Assembly: GCA_016200895.1 (NCBI GenBank)
Contig: JACQDX010000005.1
Span: 1-64,000 of the forward strand
Direction of reading: 5' to 3'
DNA length: 64,000 bases
Source of the DNA: Burkholderiales bacterium
Lineage (GTDB): Bacteria; Pseudomonadota; Gammaproteobacteria; Burkholderiales; Burkholderiaceae_D
Below are positions 7,389 through 16,832 of the stretch, one piece after another. Every line of letters starts with the position of its first letter. Position 1 is the stretch's first letter. A program made the position numbers and the translations under genes. Below the pieces are notes generated by a model that saw only the letters and a list, made by a program, of their open reading frames with translations, was not told the origin of the DNA and searched no databases.

Positions 7389-9864
7389 TGATGTGCTCGC
7401 GATAGCGTGTGGCAAAGCCTGACGCATCCATGGGGCGGCCAAAATAATAACCCTGTACCTGGCTGCAGCCCATTTTGCGCAAAAGCTCAGCCTGTTCTTT
7501 CTTTTCCACTCCCTCGGCAACGACACTCAGGCTCAGGCTCAAAGCCATGGCAATGATGGCGCTGGCTATCGCCGCATCATCAGGATTTTCATGGATGTCA
7601 TTGATGAAGGATTTATCTATCTTCAGCTCATCAATAGGGAAACGCCGCAAGTAAGAAAGACTGGAGTAACCTGTACCAAAATCATCGAGTGATATCGATA
7701 CCCCCAGTTTTTTCAAGGCGCGCAATGCCACCAGGGTACTGTTGACATCTTGCATGACCATGCTCTCAGTGAGCTCCAGTGTGACATTGGATGGGTCAGC
7801 GCCCGCCTCGGTAAAAATGGCAGCAACCCTGTCCGATAAGTCCTCTTGCCGGAACTGGCGGGGAGACATATTGATGGCAATTTTTAAATCTGCCATGCCG
7901 GATTTTTTCCAGCTGACTTGCTGGCGGCAGGCCTCTGCCAGCACCCATTCCCCCAGTGGCAGGATGAGCCCGGTTTCTTCTGCCAGCGGGATGAATTCTA
8001 TGGGGTGTATCAAGCCTATCTGTGGGTGATGCCAGCGCACCAGTGCTTCTGCGCCGACAATATGGCCCGTAGCGAGTTCTATCTTGGGTTGGTAATGCAA
8101 GGTCAACTCGTGCCGCTCCAGCGCACGGCGCAATGCTCCTTCCATATTCAGGCGACTGATGGCGGTGACACCCATCTCAGGAATAAACTGACGCACACTA
8201 TTGCGTCCATGTTCCTTGACGCGGTACATGGCGATGTCGGCGTAGCGTAGCAAAATCTCACCATGATCACCGTCACGTGGATAAAGCGAAATACCGATGC
8301 TGGCGGTGACAAACACATCATGCCCATTGATTTCAAATGGACGTGACAATGCGGCAAGGATTTTTTCAGCGACGATATCAACATCGCCCGTCTCAGGCAA
8401 ATCCGTCAGGATGATGACGAACTCGTCACCGCCCAAACGTGCAACAGTATCAGTCTCGCGCACACAATGGCTGAGCCGGTTAGCCACCTGCTTTAGCATT
8501 TCATCCCCAGCACCATGACCGGAGGCATCATTGATGAGCTTGAAATGATCAAGATCGAGCAACATCAAACCCACCGACAAATCCTGGCGCTTAGCCCAGG
8601 CGATGGCCTGAGTGATACGATCATTGAGTAAATTACGATTGGCGAGACCGGTCAGGCTGTCATGAGTAGCCTGGTATTCCAGCTCCTTCTGGTAATTGAC
8701 ACGTTCACTGACGTCATTGATGACGCTGACAAAATGCGTGGTGGCAGCACCCGTCGCATCTTTGACAGGTGAGATATGCAATTCATTCCAGAATTGCGTA
8801 CCGTCTTTACGGTAGTTGCGAAGCAGGGCACAACCAGCTCTTTTTTCCCGCAATGCAGTGCGTATCTCTTCCAGGTCTGGTTGTGCCAGGTCTTCCCTGA
8901 CCAGGAAGCGCCCTTCGCGGCCTATGACTTCCTGCGCCGTATAGCCAGTGATACGCTCGAAAGCCGGGTTCACATAGACGATGGAATGATCACTGTCATC
9001 ACTGCGGGTAATCATGATGCCATTGCTGCTTGATACCAGTGCTTGCTCACGCAAGAGCAGGGCTTGTTCGACTTCCTTCAACTGGAACTTGCTGTCGGTA
9101 ATGTCCTGCTTGATTGCCACCAGATGGGTAATATGCCCATCTGCATTGCACAGCGGACTGACCATCTGCCTTTCCCAGTAGGCAGTGCCGTCCTTGCGGT
9201 GGCCGAGAACATCACCTTGCCAATGTTCGCCGATTTTCAATGCCTTGATAATGCGCATGACTTTTTCATCAGCAGGGTCACCAGAATTCCAGAACACATG
9301 CTTGCCAAGGACTTCATTTAATCCATAGCCCGAAATACGGCAAAAGCTGTCGTTGCCATATTCGAGTTCACCATCGGCATTGGTAATCACTACCGCAAAA
9401 GGGCTTTGCTGCACGGAGAGTGCCAGCATTTCCATATTGTCTTGCAGGTCATGGCGTTCATGAGTACTACTGAGGGAATCGATAGCTTGCGCAAGTTCAT
9501 TGGCAAAACGGCTCAGGATGTTGTAGGCATCACTATTTTCGCTGAGATCGAAGTCAGCACCAACACGTAATTGTGCCAGCACGTCGCCATAACGTTGCAA
9601 GGGGAGAGCCAGGTATTTTGTCTCTTTTCCAGCCTGCTGGTCCGCTCGAAAGCGGTAAATTTCTGATTTGTCACCCAAGTCCAGTTCCACCTCAGCACAC
9701 AGATAACCAGCGCGCTGCACCAGTATGCGGCAGAAGCCCCGCAACATCTCAGGCATTTCTGTCGTGTACCACAAACAATGAGAAAGCTCCCCCAGCAAGA
9801 GATACCACTCTTCCAGCCGTTGTGACTCGGCATCCAAGGTAAGATCAGGATCGACGATAGCCAT
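7381..9864 (-). CDS. PAS-PAS-GGDEF-EAL cyclic di-GMP turnover protein
   Basis: An 827-residue soluble signalling enzyme with no membrane segment. The order is a GAF-like N-terminal region (about 20-140), two PAS domains (about 145-265 and 275-390), GGDEF (about 405-560) and EAL (about 570-820). The GGDEF motif is intact (ARLGGDEFVI), with an RETD product-inhibition site five residues upstream. The EAL domain has GAEALVRWHH, ELTESMVM, DDFGTGYSSL, KIDKSFI and AEGVE, so both synthesis and breakdown of c-di-GMP look possible. Many such hybrids work mainly as phosphodiesterases with GGDEF as a GTP sensor. The PAS domains probably sense redox state or a ligand. A small gene overlaps its 3' end. Confidence 0.93.
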   Translation of the reverse strand: MAIVDPDLTLDAESQRLEEWYLLLGELSHCLWYTTEMPEMLRGFCRILVQRAGYLCAEVELDLGDKSEIYRFRADQQAGKETKYLALPLQRYGDVLAQLRVGADFDLSENSDAYNILSRFANELAQAIDSLSSTHERHDLQDNMEMLALSVQQSPFAVVITNADGELEYGNDSFCRISGYGLNEVLGKHVFWNSGDPADEKVMRIIKALKIGEHWQGDVLGHRKDGTAYWERQMVSPLCNADGHITHLVAIKQDITDSKFQLKEVEQALLLREQALVSSSNGIMITRSDDSDHSIVYVNPAFERITGYTAQEVIGREGRFLVREDLAQPDLEEIRTALREKRAGCALLRNYRKDGTQFWNELHISPVKDATGAATTHFVSVINDVSERVNYQKELEYQATHDSLTGLANRNLLNDRITQAIAWAKRQDLSVGLMLLDLDHFKLINDASGHGAGDEMLKQVANRLSHCVRETDTVARLGGDEFVIILTDLPETGDVDIVAEKILAALSRPFEINGHDVFVTASIGISLYPRDGDHGEILLRYADIAMYRVKEHGRNSVRQFIPEMGVTAISRLNMEGALRRALERHELTLHYQPKIELATGHIVGAEALVRWHHPQIGLIHPIEFIPLAEETGLILPLGEWVLAEACRQQVSWKKSGMADLKIAINMSPRQFRQEDLSDRVAAIFTEAGADPSNVTLELTESMVMQDVNSTLVALRALKKLGVSISLDDFGTGYSSLSYLRRFPIDELKIDKSFINDIHENPDDAAIASAIIAMALSLSLSVVAEGVEKKEQAELLRKMGCSQVQGYYFGRPMDASGFATRYREHINE

Positions 9865-10081
9865 TGCTCTGCGGTCTCCGGTTAAACTCGCTTTTTTTTG
9901 GCAGATGGATTTTTATACCTCGTAGCCCAACCAATTGCAACTAAAACCGCGATTGTGAAGCTGCCTATTCATGCTGCAATTGCGTCACCAAATTTCACGC
10001 GAAAATTTAATAAAATTACAAAAATCTCTTGTTTCCCTTCCTGAATTTCTCTGCGCCTCTGTGTCTCTGTGCTGAGAGGTC

Positions 10082-10110
10082 TTGAGTATTTGCACAAATT
10101 ACCCTATAAA
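10082..10110 (+). promoter_or_regulatory. Candidate sigma-70 promoter for glyQS
   Basis: TTGAGT at 10082-10087 and TATAAA at 10105-10110 are separated by 17 bp. This sits in the 361-bp gap between the c-di-GMP enzyme gene (9864, minus strand) and glyQ (10226), and would give a 5' leader of about 110 nt. Just upstream, around 10045-10080, is a CT-rich stretch with repeated CTCTG/TCTCTGTG units. I see no T-box or other riboswitch fold in the leader. Confidence 0.45.
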
Positions 10111-10225
10111 ATTAACAAAATAACATCAAGCAAATTAGCCTATCCAGCGCAAAAGCCGTTAAAATCTAAGGTTTGGCAAACTTTATTCATCGCTTCTTCA
10201 AGAAGTGACAAAGGCAGATAGCACG

Positions 10226-11182
10226 ATGCTCACATTTCAACAAATTATCCTGACATTACAAGATTACTGGGACAAGCAAGGCTGCGCCCTGTTGCAACCC
10301 TACGATATGGAAGTGGGCGCGGGTACTTCGCATACCGGCACTTTCTTGCGTGCCATCGGGCCTGAACCTTGGCGTGCGGCTTATGTACAACCATCACGCC
10401 GCCCCAAGGATGGCCGTTATGGTGAAAACCCTAACCGTCTGCAACACTACTACCAATATCAGGTGGTGTTGAAGCCTGCACCGGAAAATATCCTTGACCT
10501 CTATCTGGGCTCGCTGAAAGCCCTGGGTCTGGATTTGCAGCAAAACGATATACGCTTTGTTGAAGATGACTGGGAAAACCCTACTCTCGGTGCCTGGGGC
10601 CTGGGCTGGGAAGTCTGGCTGAACGGCATGGAAGTCACACAATTCACTTACTTCCAGCAAGTAGGTGGCATTGACTGCAAACCTATTCTGGGTGAAATTA
10701 CCTATGGCCTGGAGCGTCTGGCCATGTATCTGCAAGGTGTAGATAATATCTATGATCTGGTCTGGACTGAGCGTGAAGAAAACGGCAAGACCGTGCGCCT
10801 TTCATATGGTGACGTATTCCATCAAAATGAAGTTGAGCAATCAACCTTCAGTTTTGAATATTCAAACACCGATTTCCTGTTCTCTTTGTTCACCAATTAC
10901 GAAGCAGAAGCCAAGCGCCTGCTGGAAGTGACAGAAAAATCCCTGGCCCTGCCTGCTTATGAAATGATTTTGAAGGCTGCGCATACTTTCAACTTGCTGG
11001 ATGCACGTGGTGCCATCTCAGTGACTGAGCGCGCGGCCTACATAGGCCGCATACGCAATCTGTCGCGTGCCGTGGCTGCGGCTTACTATGCATCGCGTGA
11101 AGCGCTGGGTTTCCCCATGTGCGCTGCGGATGACAAGCATAAGCCTGCTTCCGCTGTTGTTACTGCTGCTACCTCAGCATAA
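10226..11182 (+). CDS. glyQ: Glycine--tRNA ligase alpha subunit
   Basis: The alpha subunit of the bacterial alpha2-beta2 glycyl-tRNA synthetase, which charges tRNA-Gly in the cytoplasm. It carries the class II aminoacylation core. The highly conserved start [15 protein letters not shown] is visible, followed by [30 protein letters not shown] and [15 protein letters not shown]. The conserved first residues fix the start at the ATG at 10226 rather than the in-frame GTG at 10205. It is followed after 93 bp by glyS on the same strand. The length of 318 residues is slightly above the usual 300-310; the last 20 residues, rich in Ala and Thr, are a variable tail. Confidence 0.98.
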   Translation: MLTFQQIILTLQDYWDKQGCALLQPYDMEVGAGTSHTGTFLRAIGPEPWRAAYVQPSRRPKDGRYGENPNRLQHYYQYQVVLKPAPENILDLYLGSLKALGLDLQQNDIRFVEDDWENPTLGAWGLGWEVWLNGMEVTQFTYFQQVGGIDCKPILGEITYGLERLAMYLQGVDNIYDLVWTEREENGKTVRLSYGDVFHQNEVEQSTFSFEYSNTDFLFSLFTNYEAEAKRLLEVTEKSLALPAYEMILKAAHTFNLLDARGAISVTERAAYIGRIRNLSRAVAAAYYASREALGFPMCAADDKHKPASAVVTAATSA

Positions 11183-11275
11183 GCACTGCATAAGCTTTGC
11201 ATAGGCTTTACGCATAGCCCACAAGAACATCATTAAACAGATTCTGGCACAACGCCGGAACGTAGGATAAGAAAC

Positions 11276-13360
11276 ATGAGCCAAACACTGTTAGTAGAAT
11301 TATTTACCGAAGAGCTGCCACCCAAGGCGCTGGCCAAACTGGGTGAAGCATTTAGCGCCGGTATCGTCGCTGGTTTGAAGTCACGCGATTTCCTTGAAGC
11401 AGAATCCGTTGCGACCAGCTATGCGTCGCCACGTCGCCTTGCTGTCAGCATCACTGGTGTACGCGCCACGTCCCCGGACAAGCTGATGCGAGAAAAAGTC
11501 TTGCCGGTATCCGTGGCACTGGATGCAGCTGGAAATGCCACGGCACCGCTGGGCAAGAAACTGGCGGCATTGGGCTTCCCGAATTTGCAGGTCAGTGACC
11601 TGGAACGTGCGGTTGATGGCAAGGCCGAGAGCTTTTTTTACAGCTATACAGCCGCAGGTACCGCCCTGGCACCGGCGGTGCAAACTGCGCTGGAAGAAAC
11701 CATAGGCAAACTGCCTATCCCTAAAGTCATGAGCTATCAGCGTCCAGATGGCGAGACTGTGCACTTTGTGCGCCCTGTGCACAAGATCATCGCCCTGCAC
11801 GGTGAAGATATCGTACCTCTGCACTTGCTGGGTCTGGATAGCAACCGCACCACTATGGGCCATCGCTTCCTGTCTGGCGGTGAAGTCAGTATTGCCAAGG
11901 CTGAAGACTATGCCGCCAACCTGAAAACCGAAGGCAAGGTCATTGCCAGTTTCAATGAACGTAAAGAACAGATACGCGCAGCCCTGTTGGGCAAAGCGGG
12001 TGCAGACCAGGTGTTGATGCCTGAATCCCTGCTGGATGAAGTGACAGCCCTGGTCGAATGGCCAGTGGTGTATGAATGCAATTTCGAGCAAGAATTTTTG
12101 GCTGTACCGCAAGAATGCCTGATCCTGACCATGCAAACCAATCAGAAATATTTTGCCCTCACGGATGCCACAGGCAAATTGCGTTCACGCTTTTTGATCG
12201 TCTCGAACCTGGAAACCAGCGACCCGCAATATATCATCCAGGGTAATGAGCGCGTGGTGCGCCCGCGTTTGTCGGATGCCAAATTCTTCTTTGAACAAGA
12301 CAAGAAAAAAACGCTGGAATCACGCCTGCCTTTGCTGGCGAATGTGGTCTATCACAATAAGCTGGGTAGCCAGGCAGAGCGCACACAACGTGTTAAAACC
12401 CTGGCAGGCCAGATTGCTGCCAGCCTGAATGGCGATGTTGCTCTGACAGAACGCGCCGCCTTGTTGGCCAAGACTGACTTGCTGACCGATATGGTGGGTG
12501 AATTCCCTGAGCTGCAGGGCATCATGGGGACTTACTATGCCCAGCATGATGGCGAGCATGCTGATGTTGCCGCTGCCGCGTCTGAACATTATCAGCCACG
12601 TTTTGCCGGTGATGCATTGCCAGCAACGCTGACAGGTACTGCCGTGGCATTGGCTGACAAGCTGGAAACCCTGGTTGGTATCTGGGGCATAGGTTTGCAA
12701 CCTACTGGTGACCGTGACCCGTTTGCCTTGCGCCGCCATGCCCTGGGCATCTTGCGTATGCTGGTGGAAAAACGCTTGCCGCTGTCACTGAATACCTTGC
12801 TGGCACAAGCGGTAGCACTATTTGCTGGCAATGCCAATTTCAAAGACCCGACAGCCGATGTGCTGAACTTCCTGTTTGACCGACTGCGTGGTCAGTTGCG
12901 CGATAAGGGCTTTTCACAAAATGAAGTCGAAGCTGTGGTTGCCCAGCAACCAGATACGCTCGATAACATCGTTGAACGCCTGCAAGCTGTACAAGCCTTT
13001 GCTGCCCTGCCAGAATCAGAAGCACTGGCTGCTGCCAACAAGCGTATTACCAATATCCTTAAAAAAGCCGAGGGTACGCCAGGTGCAGTCCAGCCAGCGC
13101 TATTGCAGGAAGCTGCTGAGCAGGCATTGGCCAAGGCCATGGCTAACGTCAAACCGGAAGTGGATGCTGCATTTGCCAAAGGTGATTTCGCCAGCGCATT
13201 GAAAACCCTGGCAGCCCTACGTGCAGCGGTGGACAGCTTCTTCAATGATGTCATGGTGAATGCAGAAGATCTGGCCTTGCGTAATAACCGCCTGGCCCTG
13301 CTGGCTAGCCTGCATGGCATGATGAACCAGGTTGCCGACATTTCCAAGCTAGCGGCCTGA
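11276..13360 (+). CDS. glyS: Glycine--tRNA ligase beta subunit
   Basis: The 694-residue beta subunit that binds and positions tRNA-Gly for the GlyQ catalytic subunit. The N-terminus [15 protein letters not shown] is diagnostic, as are [35 protein letters not shown] and KADFFFEQD-like segments around the middle. The C-terminal part has the anticodon-binding helical domain with [25 protein letters not shown]. Both subunits are needed for activity. It follows glyQ and precedes gmhB by 61 bp, so the four genes glyQ, glyS, gmhB and plsC probably form one transcription unit. Confidence 0.98.
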   Translation: MSQTLLVELFTEELPPKALAKLGEAFSAGIVAGLKSRDFLEAESVATSYASPRRLAVSITGVRATSPDKLMREKVLPVSVALDAAGNATAPLGKKLAALGFPNLQVSDLERAVDGKAESFFYSYTAAGTALAPAVQTALEETIGKLPIPKVMSYQRPDGETVHFVRPVHKIIALHGEDIVPLHLLGLDSNRTTMGHRFLSGGEVSIAKAEDYAANLKTEGKVIASFNERKEQIRAALLGKAGADQVLMPESLLDEVTALVEWPVVYECNFEQEFLAVPQECLILTMQTNQKYFALTDATGKLRSRFLIVSNLETSDPQYIIQGNERVVRPRLSDAKFFFEQDKKKTLESRLPLLANVVYHNKLGSQAERTQRVKTLAGQIAASLNGDVALTERAALLAKTDLLTDMVGEFPELQGIMGTYYAQHDGEHADVAAAASEHYQPRFAGDALPATLTGTAVALADKLETLVGIWGIGLQPTGDRDPFALRRHALGILRMLVEKRLPLSLNTLLAQAVALFAGNANFKDPTADVLNFLFDRLRGQLRDKGFSQNEVEAVVAQQPDTLDNIVERLQAVQAFAALPESEALAAANKRITNILKKAEGTPGAVQPALLQEAAEQALAKAMANVKPEVDAAFAKGDFASALKTLAALRAAVDSFFNDVMVNAEDLALRNNRLALLASLHGMMNQVADISKLAA

Positions 13361-13421
13361 GGCAGTATTCAAATACCAGAAACACGATGGAACACATGAG
13401 TAACACTAACCAGGATTGCAG

Positions 13422-13985
13422 ATGAAACTCATCATCCTTGACCGCGATGGCGTTATCAACCAGGATTCGGACGACTTTATCAAGTCGCCCGAAGAATGGA
13501 AGCCGATACCGGGTTCACTGCAAGCCATCGCCCGCCTTAACCAGGCGGGCTATACGGTAGTGGTGGCGACCAACCAGTCTGGCATAGGGCGCAAGCTGTT
13601 TGATATGGCGACGCTGAATGCCATCCATCAAAAAATGCATACCAGCGCCCAACAAGTTGGTGCCACGATTGATGCGATTTTCTTTTGCCCGCATATGGCA
13701 GATGACAATTGCGACTGTCGTAAGCCCAAGCCTGGCATGCTTCAAGAAATTGCCCGGCGCTATGACACCAATCTCAAGGGCGTACATTGCGTTGGCGATT
13801 CCTTGCGCGATTTGCAGTCTGGCTTTGTGCTGGGTTGCAAACCCCATCTGGTATTGACAGGCAAAGGCACCCAGACCCAGGAAAAAGGTGGCTTGCCGCC
13901 TGGTACGCAAGTCTTTGCTGACCTGGCAGCCATGGTCGACAAACTGGTGGAAAACTCGCCTTCTGAATTTAATATCGCGATCTGA
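13422..13985 (+). CDS. gmhB: D-glycero-D-manno-heptose 1,7-bisphosphate 7-phosphatase
   Basis: A HAD-superfamily phosphatase that removes the 7-phosphate from heptose bisphosphate in the ADP-heptose pathway for the lipopolysaccharide inner core. Motif I is LDRDGVIN with the two catalytic Asp residues, motif II is TNQSG, and the zinc-binding cysteine/histidine loop is CPHMADDNCDCRKPKPGM, which is typical of GmhB. The C-terminal motif VGDSLRDLQSG binds magnesium. The 187-residue length is normal. Start chosen at the ATG at 13422; a TTG two codons upstream is in frame. It sits between glyS and plsC, an order commonly seen in Burkholderiales. Confidence 0.95.
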   Translation: MKLIILDRDGVINQDSDDFIKSPEEWKPIPGSLQAIARLNQAGYTVVVATNQSGIGRKLFDMATLNAIHQKMHTSAQQVGATIDAIFFCPHMADDNCDCRKPKPGMLQEIARRYDTNLKGVHCVGDSLRDLQSGFVLGCKPHLVLTGKGTQTQEKGGLPPGTQVFADLAAMVDKLVENSPSEFNIAI

Positions 13986-14039
13986 GTCCTGGAGCAACAT
14001 TGCGCACACTCAGCTCAGCATCGCTACAATGGAGACTAC

Positions 14040-14789
14040 ATGCTTAGCTTTACCCGCTTTATTCGTTCGCTGATTTTTATACTGGTGATGGCAATAGTCA
14101 CCATCGTCTGGGCACCCATTAGCATGCTGTTTGCATTTCTGCCGTATAACCAGCGCTATTACATTACCGCCCGCTGGAATGTGACCATCATCTGGGCAGC
14201 AAAAGTGATATGTGGCATACGCTACCAGACCAAGGGATTTGAAAACTTCCCTGATGGCCCGGCTATTCTGTTATGCAAACATCAGTCCGCCTGGGAAACC
14301 ATCTTCCTGTTGATGGCAACACCACGCCCGCTGGTCTTCGTCTTCAAAAAAGAAATTACCTATATCCCTTTCTTTGGCTGGGCAATCTCCATGCTGCGCA
14401 TGATCCCTATCGACCGCAGCAAGGGTAAGGATGCCTTTGCCCATGTCGTCACCCAGGGCCGCAAGCGCCTGGCTGATGGGCAATGGATCATTATGTTCCC
14501 TGAAGGTACGCGTATTGCTGTTGGCAAAAAAGGCCAATACAAAGGTGGTGGTGCCCGCCTGGCGGTAGAGACAAATACACCTGTCGTGCCTATCGCCTTG
14601 AACTCGGGCGAATGCTGGCCAAAAAACTCCTTCACCAAATTGCCAGGCACAATCACCGTGTCCGTTGGCAAACCGATACCTCCAAATGACATGAATGCGA
14701 TAGAACTGATGCAGGAAGTGGAAAAATGGATAGAAGCTGAAATGCGCGTGATTTCTCCACAGGTTTATCAGACCGAACAATCCAAATAA
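14040..14789 (+). CDS. plsC: 1-acyl-sn-glycerol-3-phosphate acyltransferase
   Basis: A 249-residue membrane-bound acyltransferase of the PlsC family, making phosphatidic acid from lysophosphatidic acid at the inner membrane. The N-terminus has a long hydrophobic segment (SLIFILVMAIVTIVWAPISM). The catalytic motif is CKHQSAWET (the usual NHxSxxD/E block in variant form), and the substrate motif is FPEGTR. GGARLAVETNTPVVPIALNSG follows as expected. It is the last gene of the glyQ-glyS-gmhB-plsC run, with a 54-bp gap after gmhB and a strong hairpin just behind its stop codon. Confidence 0.95.
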   Translation: MLSFTRFIRSLIFILVMAIVTIVWAPISMLFAFLPYNQRYYITARWNVTIIWAAKVICGIRYQTKGFENFPDGPAILLCKHQSAWETIFLLMATPRPLVFVFKKEITYIPFFGWAISMLRMIPIDRSKGKDAFAHVVTQGRKRLADGQWIIMFPEGTRIAVGKKGQYKGGGARLAVETNTPVVPIALNSGECWPKNSFTKLPGTITVSVGKPIPPNDMNAIELMQEVEKWIEAEMRVISPQVYQTEQSK

Positions 14790-14795
14790 ACTGTC

Positions 14796-14820
14796 GGGCT
14801 GATACTTGCTGTATCAGCCC
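14796..14820 (+). terminator. Hairpin behind plsC
   Basis: GGGCTGATAC at 14796-14805 pairs perfectly with GTATCAGCCC at 14811-14820 over a five-base loop. The bases that follow (ATTCTCTTCC) are only moderately T-rich, so this is a weak intrinsic terminator or an RNA-stabilising hairpin at the end of the plsC transcript. Confidence 0.6.
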
Positions 14821-14972
14821 ATTCTCTTCCCCGTTGTAAATTCCTCTGCAAATCTCCATTTTCAGCAGCAAAAACACGAAAGCCTGAAAATAGGTCAAAC
14901 TAGTGTCATGCCAGCTTAAAACAAGCTGAGCAGATGTCCACTTGCTATTGAATCAGGATTCCCCAAGCTTAA

Positions 14973-15899
14973 ATGAAACCCCGCATTCCATCGATTGGCA
15001 GGGCCATACAAATGGCTTTGCAACTGGATTTATTCAGTGATTTTCTGGTGCCGGACAAATTGCGTCCCACACCTGCCAAAACACCAGTGCCAGCACCAGT
15101 CCCGGTCAGTGACAAAACTCAGCGAGATGAAACACGGCCTGCCGCGCCACCACCATCGACCTTTGTTAACACCAGCAACAAACGGCGCATCCTGATACAG
15201 GACTACTTACTCGAATATGATTTGCAACGCTCGAAACGGCGCAGCATAGGCTTTTTGATCAACGAAGATGGCTTACGCATCACGGCACCGCGCTGGGTGA
15301 CGATTGCCGATATAGAAACGGCGATACAGGAAAAACAAGCCTGGATATTGCGCAAACTGACTGAGCGGCGTGAACGCACACAACGCAAGCTTGAACCCAG
15401 CATGACCTGGCAGGATGGGGCGAAATTACCTTATCTCGGTGGTGAAATTACTTTACGAATTGCTCCTGCCTCTGTCATCGGCACGCACTTCCAGAGTGCA
15501 CAGGCTGAGTTGATTATCAACCTGCCAGCGGATGCTGGTGAGCAGCAGTTGAAAGACCGGGTGCAAGCCTGGCTGCAGCAAGAAGCCAAGCGGGTTTTCA
15601 ATGAGCGCCTGCCAGTGTTTGCCGAAAAGCTCAATGTGCGCTATCAAAGCATGGCCTTATCGGCAGCGACAACGCGGTGGGGCTCTTGTACTTCACAAGG
15701 CAAGATACGCCTTAACTGGCGTCTGATCCATTTTTCACCAATGATTATTGATTATGTGATTGCGCACGAGCTTGCGCATTTGCGTGAGATGAACCACAGC
15801 CCGCGTTTCTGGGCGACCGTGCAGTCGGTATTTCCTGACTTTGAAGTCGCCCGTAACACCCTGCGTCAACATGCCAGTGCTGATTTGCCTGTTTTCTAA
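14973..15899 (+). CDS. YgjP-like zinc metallopeptidase (DUF45/M48 group)
   Basis: The C-terminal half is a WLM/SprT-like zinc metalloprotease domain. It shows ATTRWGSCTSQGKIRLNWRL followed by the HELAHLREMNHSPRFW zinc site, with the HExxH pair and the third His eight residues on. Proteins of this family (E. coli YgjP) are cytosolic and their substrate is largely unknown; a link to nucleotide or DNA maintenance has been proposed for relatives. The N-terminal 70 residues are Pro/Ala-rich and look disordered. An ATG at 15012 (MALQLDLF) is an equally good start and would drop 13 residues. A perfect hairpin follows the stop codon. Confidence 0.85.
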   Translation: MKPRIPSIGRAIQMALQLDLFSDFLVPDKLRPTPAKTPVPAPVPVSDKTQRDETRPAAPPPSTFVNTSNKRRILIQDYLLEYDLQRSKRRSIGFLINEDGLRITAPRWVTIADIETAIQEKQAWILRKLTERRERTQRKLEPSMTWQDGAKLPYLGGEITLRIAPASVIGTHFQSAQAELIINLPADAGEQQLKDRVQAWLQQEAKRVFNERLPVFAEKLNVRYQSMALSAATTRWGSCTSQGKIRLNWRLIHFSPMIIDYVIAHELAHLREMNHSPRFWATVQSVFPDFEVARNTLRQHASADLPVF

Positions 15900-15923
15900 A
15901 ATCAGCCACAGAATTTACATACA

Positions 15924-15956
15924 AAACAGGATTTGTCGCTACGGCAAATCCTGTTT
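15924..15956. terminator. Bidirectional terminator between the YgjP-like gene and fecR
   Basis: AAACAGGATTTG at 15924-15935 pairs perfectly with CAAATCCTGTTT at 15945-15956 over a nine-base loop. A T-run is present on both strands. It separates two convergent genes and can end both transcripts. Confidence 0.8.
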
Positions 15957-15965
15957 GCACATCAA

Positions 15966-16832
15966 CTACCTAACTTCGCAAATCAAACTGCCTGACTTGC
16001 TTTCATTATTGGTATTATCCTGATTCAGGCTTACCGGGAAGCTACCCGGTGGCGAGAATTGCATGCCAGGGTTGTTAGGCAAAAGGATAGGTGGTCTGCT
16101 AAAGCTGATGGAAAAACCAAATTGCCCGGCGGTGACATCCAGATTACCTGCACCATTCCGCAGGAAGACGGTGCCATCCAGAACTTGCACATACAGTCCA
16201 GGCGCGCGACCGGACCCAGGATTTTGCGTCTCATTTGCAGCGAGTTGCAAAGGCAATATCGCGGTAACTGGTACCTCAATATCACTGCGCACCGCATTGC
16301 CATCCTTCGCAGATGGTAACTGTAATGCCGCCGTGCTTGCCATATTGTAGGCAGCCAGATTCGCTTCTGGTGGGACATACTCGGCGACGAAAATCGTGCC
16401 GCGTATGCCTATCGATGCTGTCGGCGTATTCAGGCCAAACCTTTCTTTATTACGCTTGCCCAGCAAACCTGTGACAGCACGCAAGCCCCCTTTGATCAGG
16501 GTCATGGTGAAGCCATCATTATTGGGTTTGTCTTCTTCAAAGGAAAATTGATCTATCTTGATCTGGGTATTCGGGCGCAGGACGATTTCGCTATTGTCGG
16601 CAAACTTGATACGGGCATAGGTGTCTTTCTCGGCAATCAGGGTGTCACCCTGCTCTATGCCGGACTGCAGGGACAATATCTTTACCGTGCCATCAGCTTT
16701 CTTGGCAATCAATGGCCCACTCAGGTGGGTCACCGTGCCTGCAATCTGCGCGGCAAAACTCAGCGCGCAGCTCAGGCACAGTGCCGCAATAAAGAAAAAC
16801 TTAATTGCAGTAGAGTTTTTTATCTGTAGCAT
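15966..16832 (-). CDS. FecR-domain exported protein, third gene of the secretion operon
   Basis: A 288-residue protein with an N-terminal signal peptide (FFFIAALCLSCALSFAA) and no cytoplasmic or transmembrane anchor beyond it. The central FecR domain is seen in GDTLIAEKDTYARIKFADNSEIVLRPNTQIKIDQFSF and in TPTASIGIRGT. Stand-alone exported FecR proteins differ from the iron-signalling FecR, which has an inner-membrane anchor; they often sit next to large adhesins and may help cell-surface assembly. Its ATG lies inside the 3' end of the hemagglutinin gene, overlapping by 32 bp in another frame, so the two are translationally coupled. It is the last gene of fhaC-fhaB-fecR. The role with the adhesin is inferred. 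Confidence 0.85.
   Translation of the reverse strand: MLQIKNSTAIKFFFIAALCLSCALSFAAQIAGTVTHLSGPLIAKKADGTVKILSLQSGIEQGDTLIAEKDTYARIKFADNSEIVLRPNTQIKIDQFSFEEDKPNNDGFTMTLIKGGLRAVTGLLGKRNKERFGLNTPTASIGIRGTIFVAEYVPPEANLAAYNMASTAALQLPSAKDGNAVRSDIEVPVTAILPLQLAANETQNPGSGRAPGLYVQVLDGTVFLRNGAGNLDVTAGQFGFSISFSRPPILLPNNPGMQFSPPGSFPVSLNQDNTNNESKSGSLICEVR

Noticed and set aside
14040-14789. Lyso-ornithine lipid acyltransferase
   Set aside because: FPEGTR and the location after gmhB fit PlsC; no OlsB-type partner is nearby.
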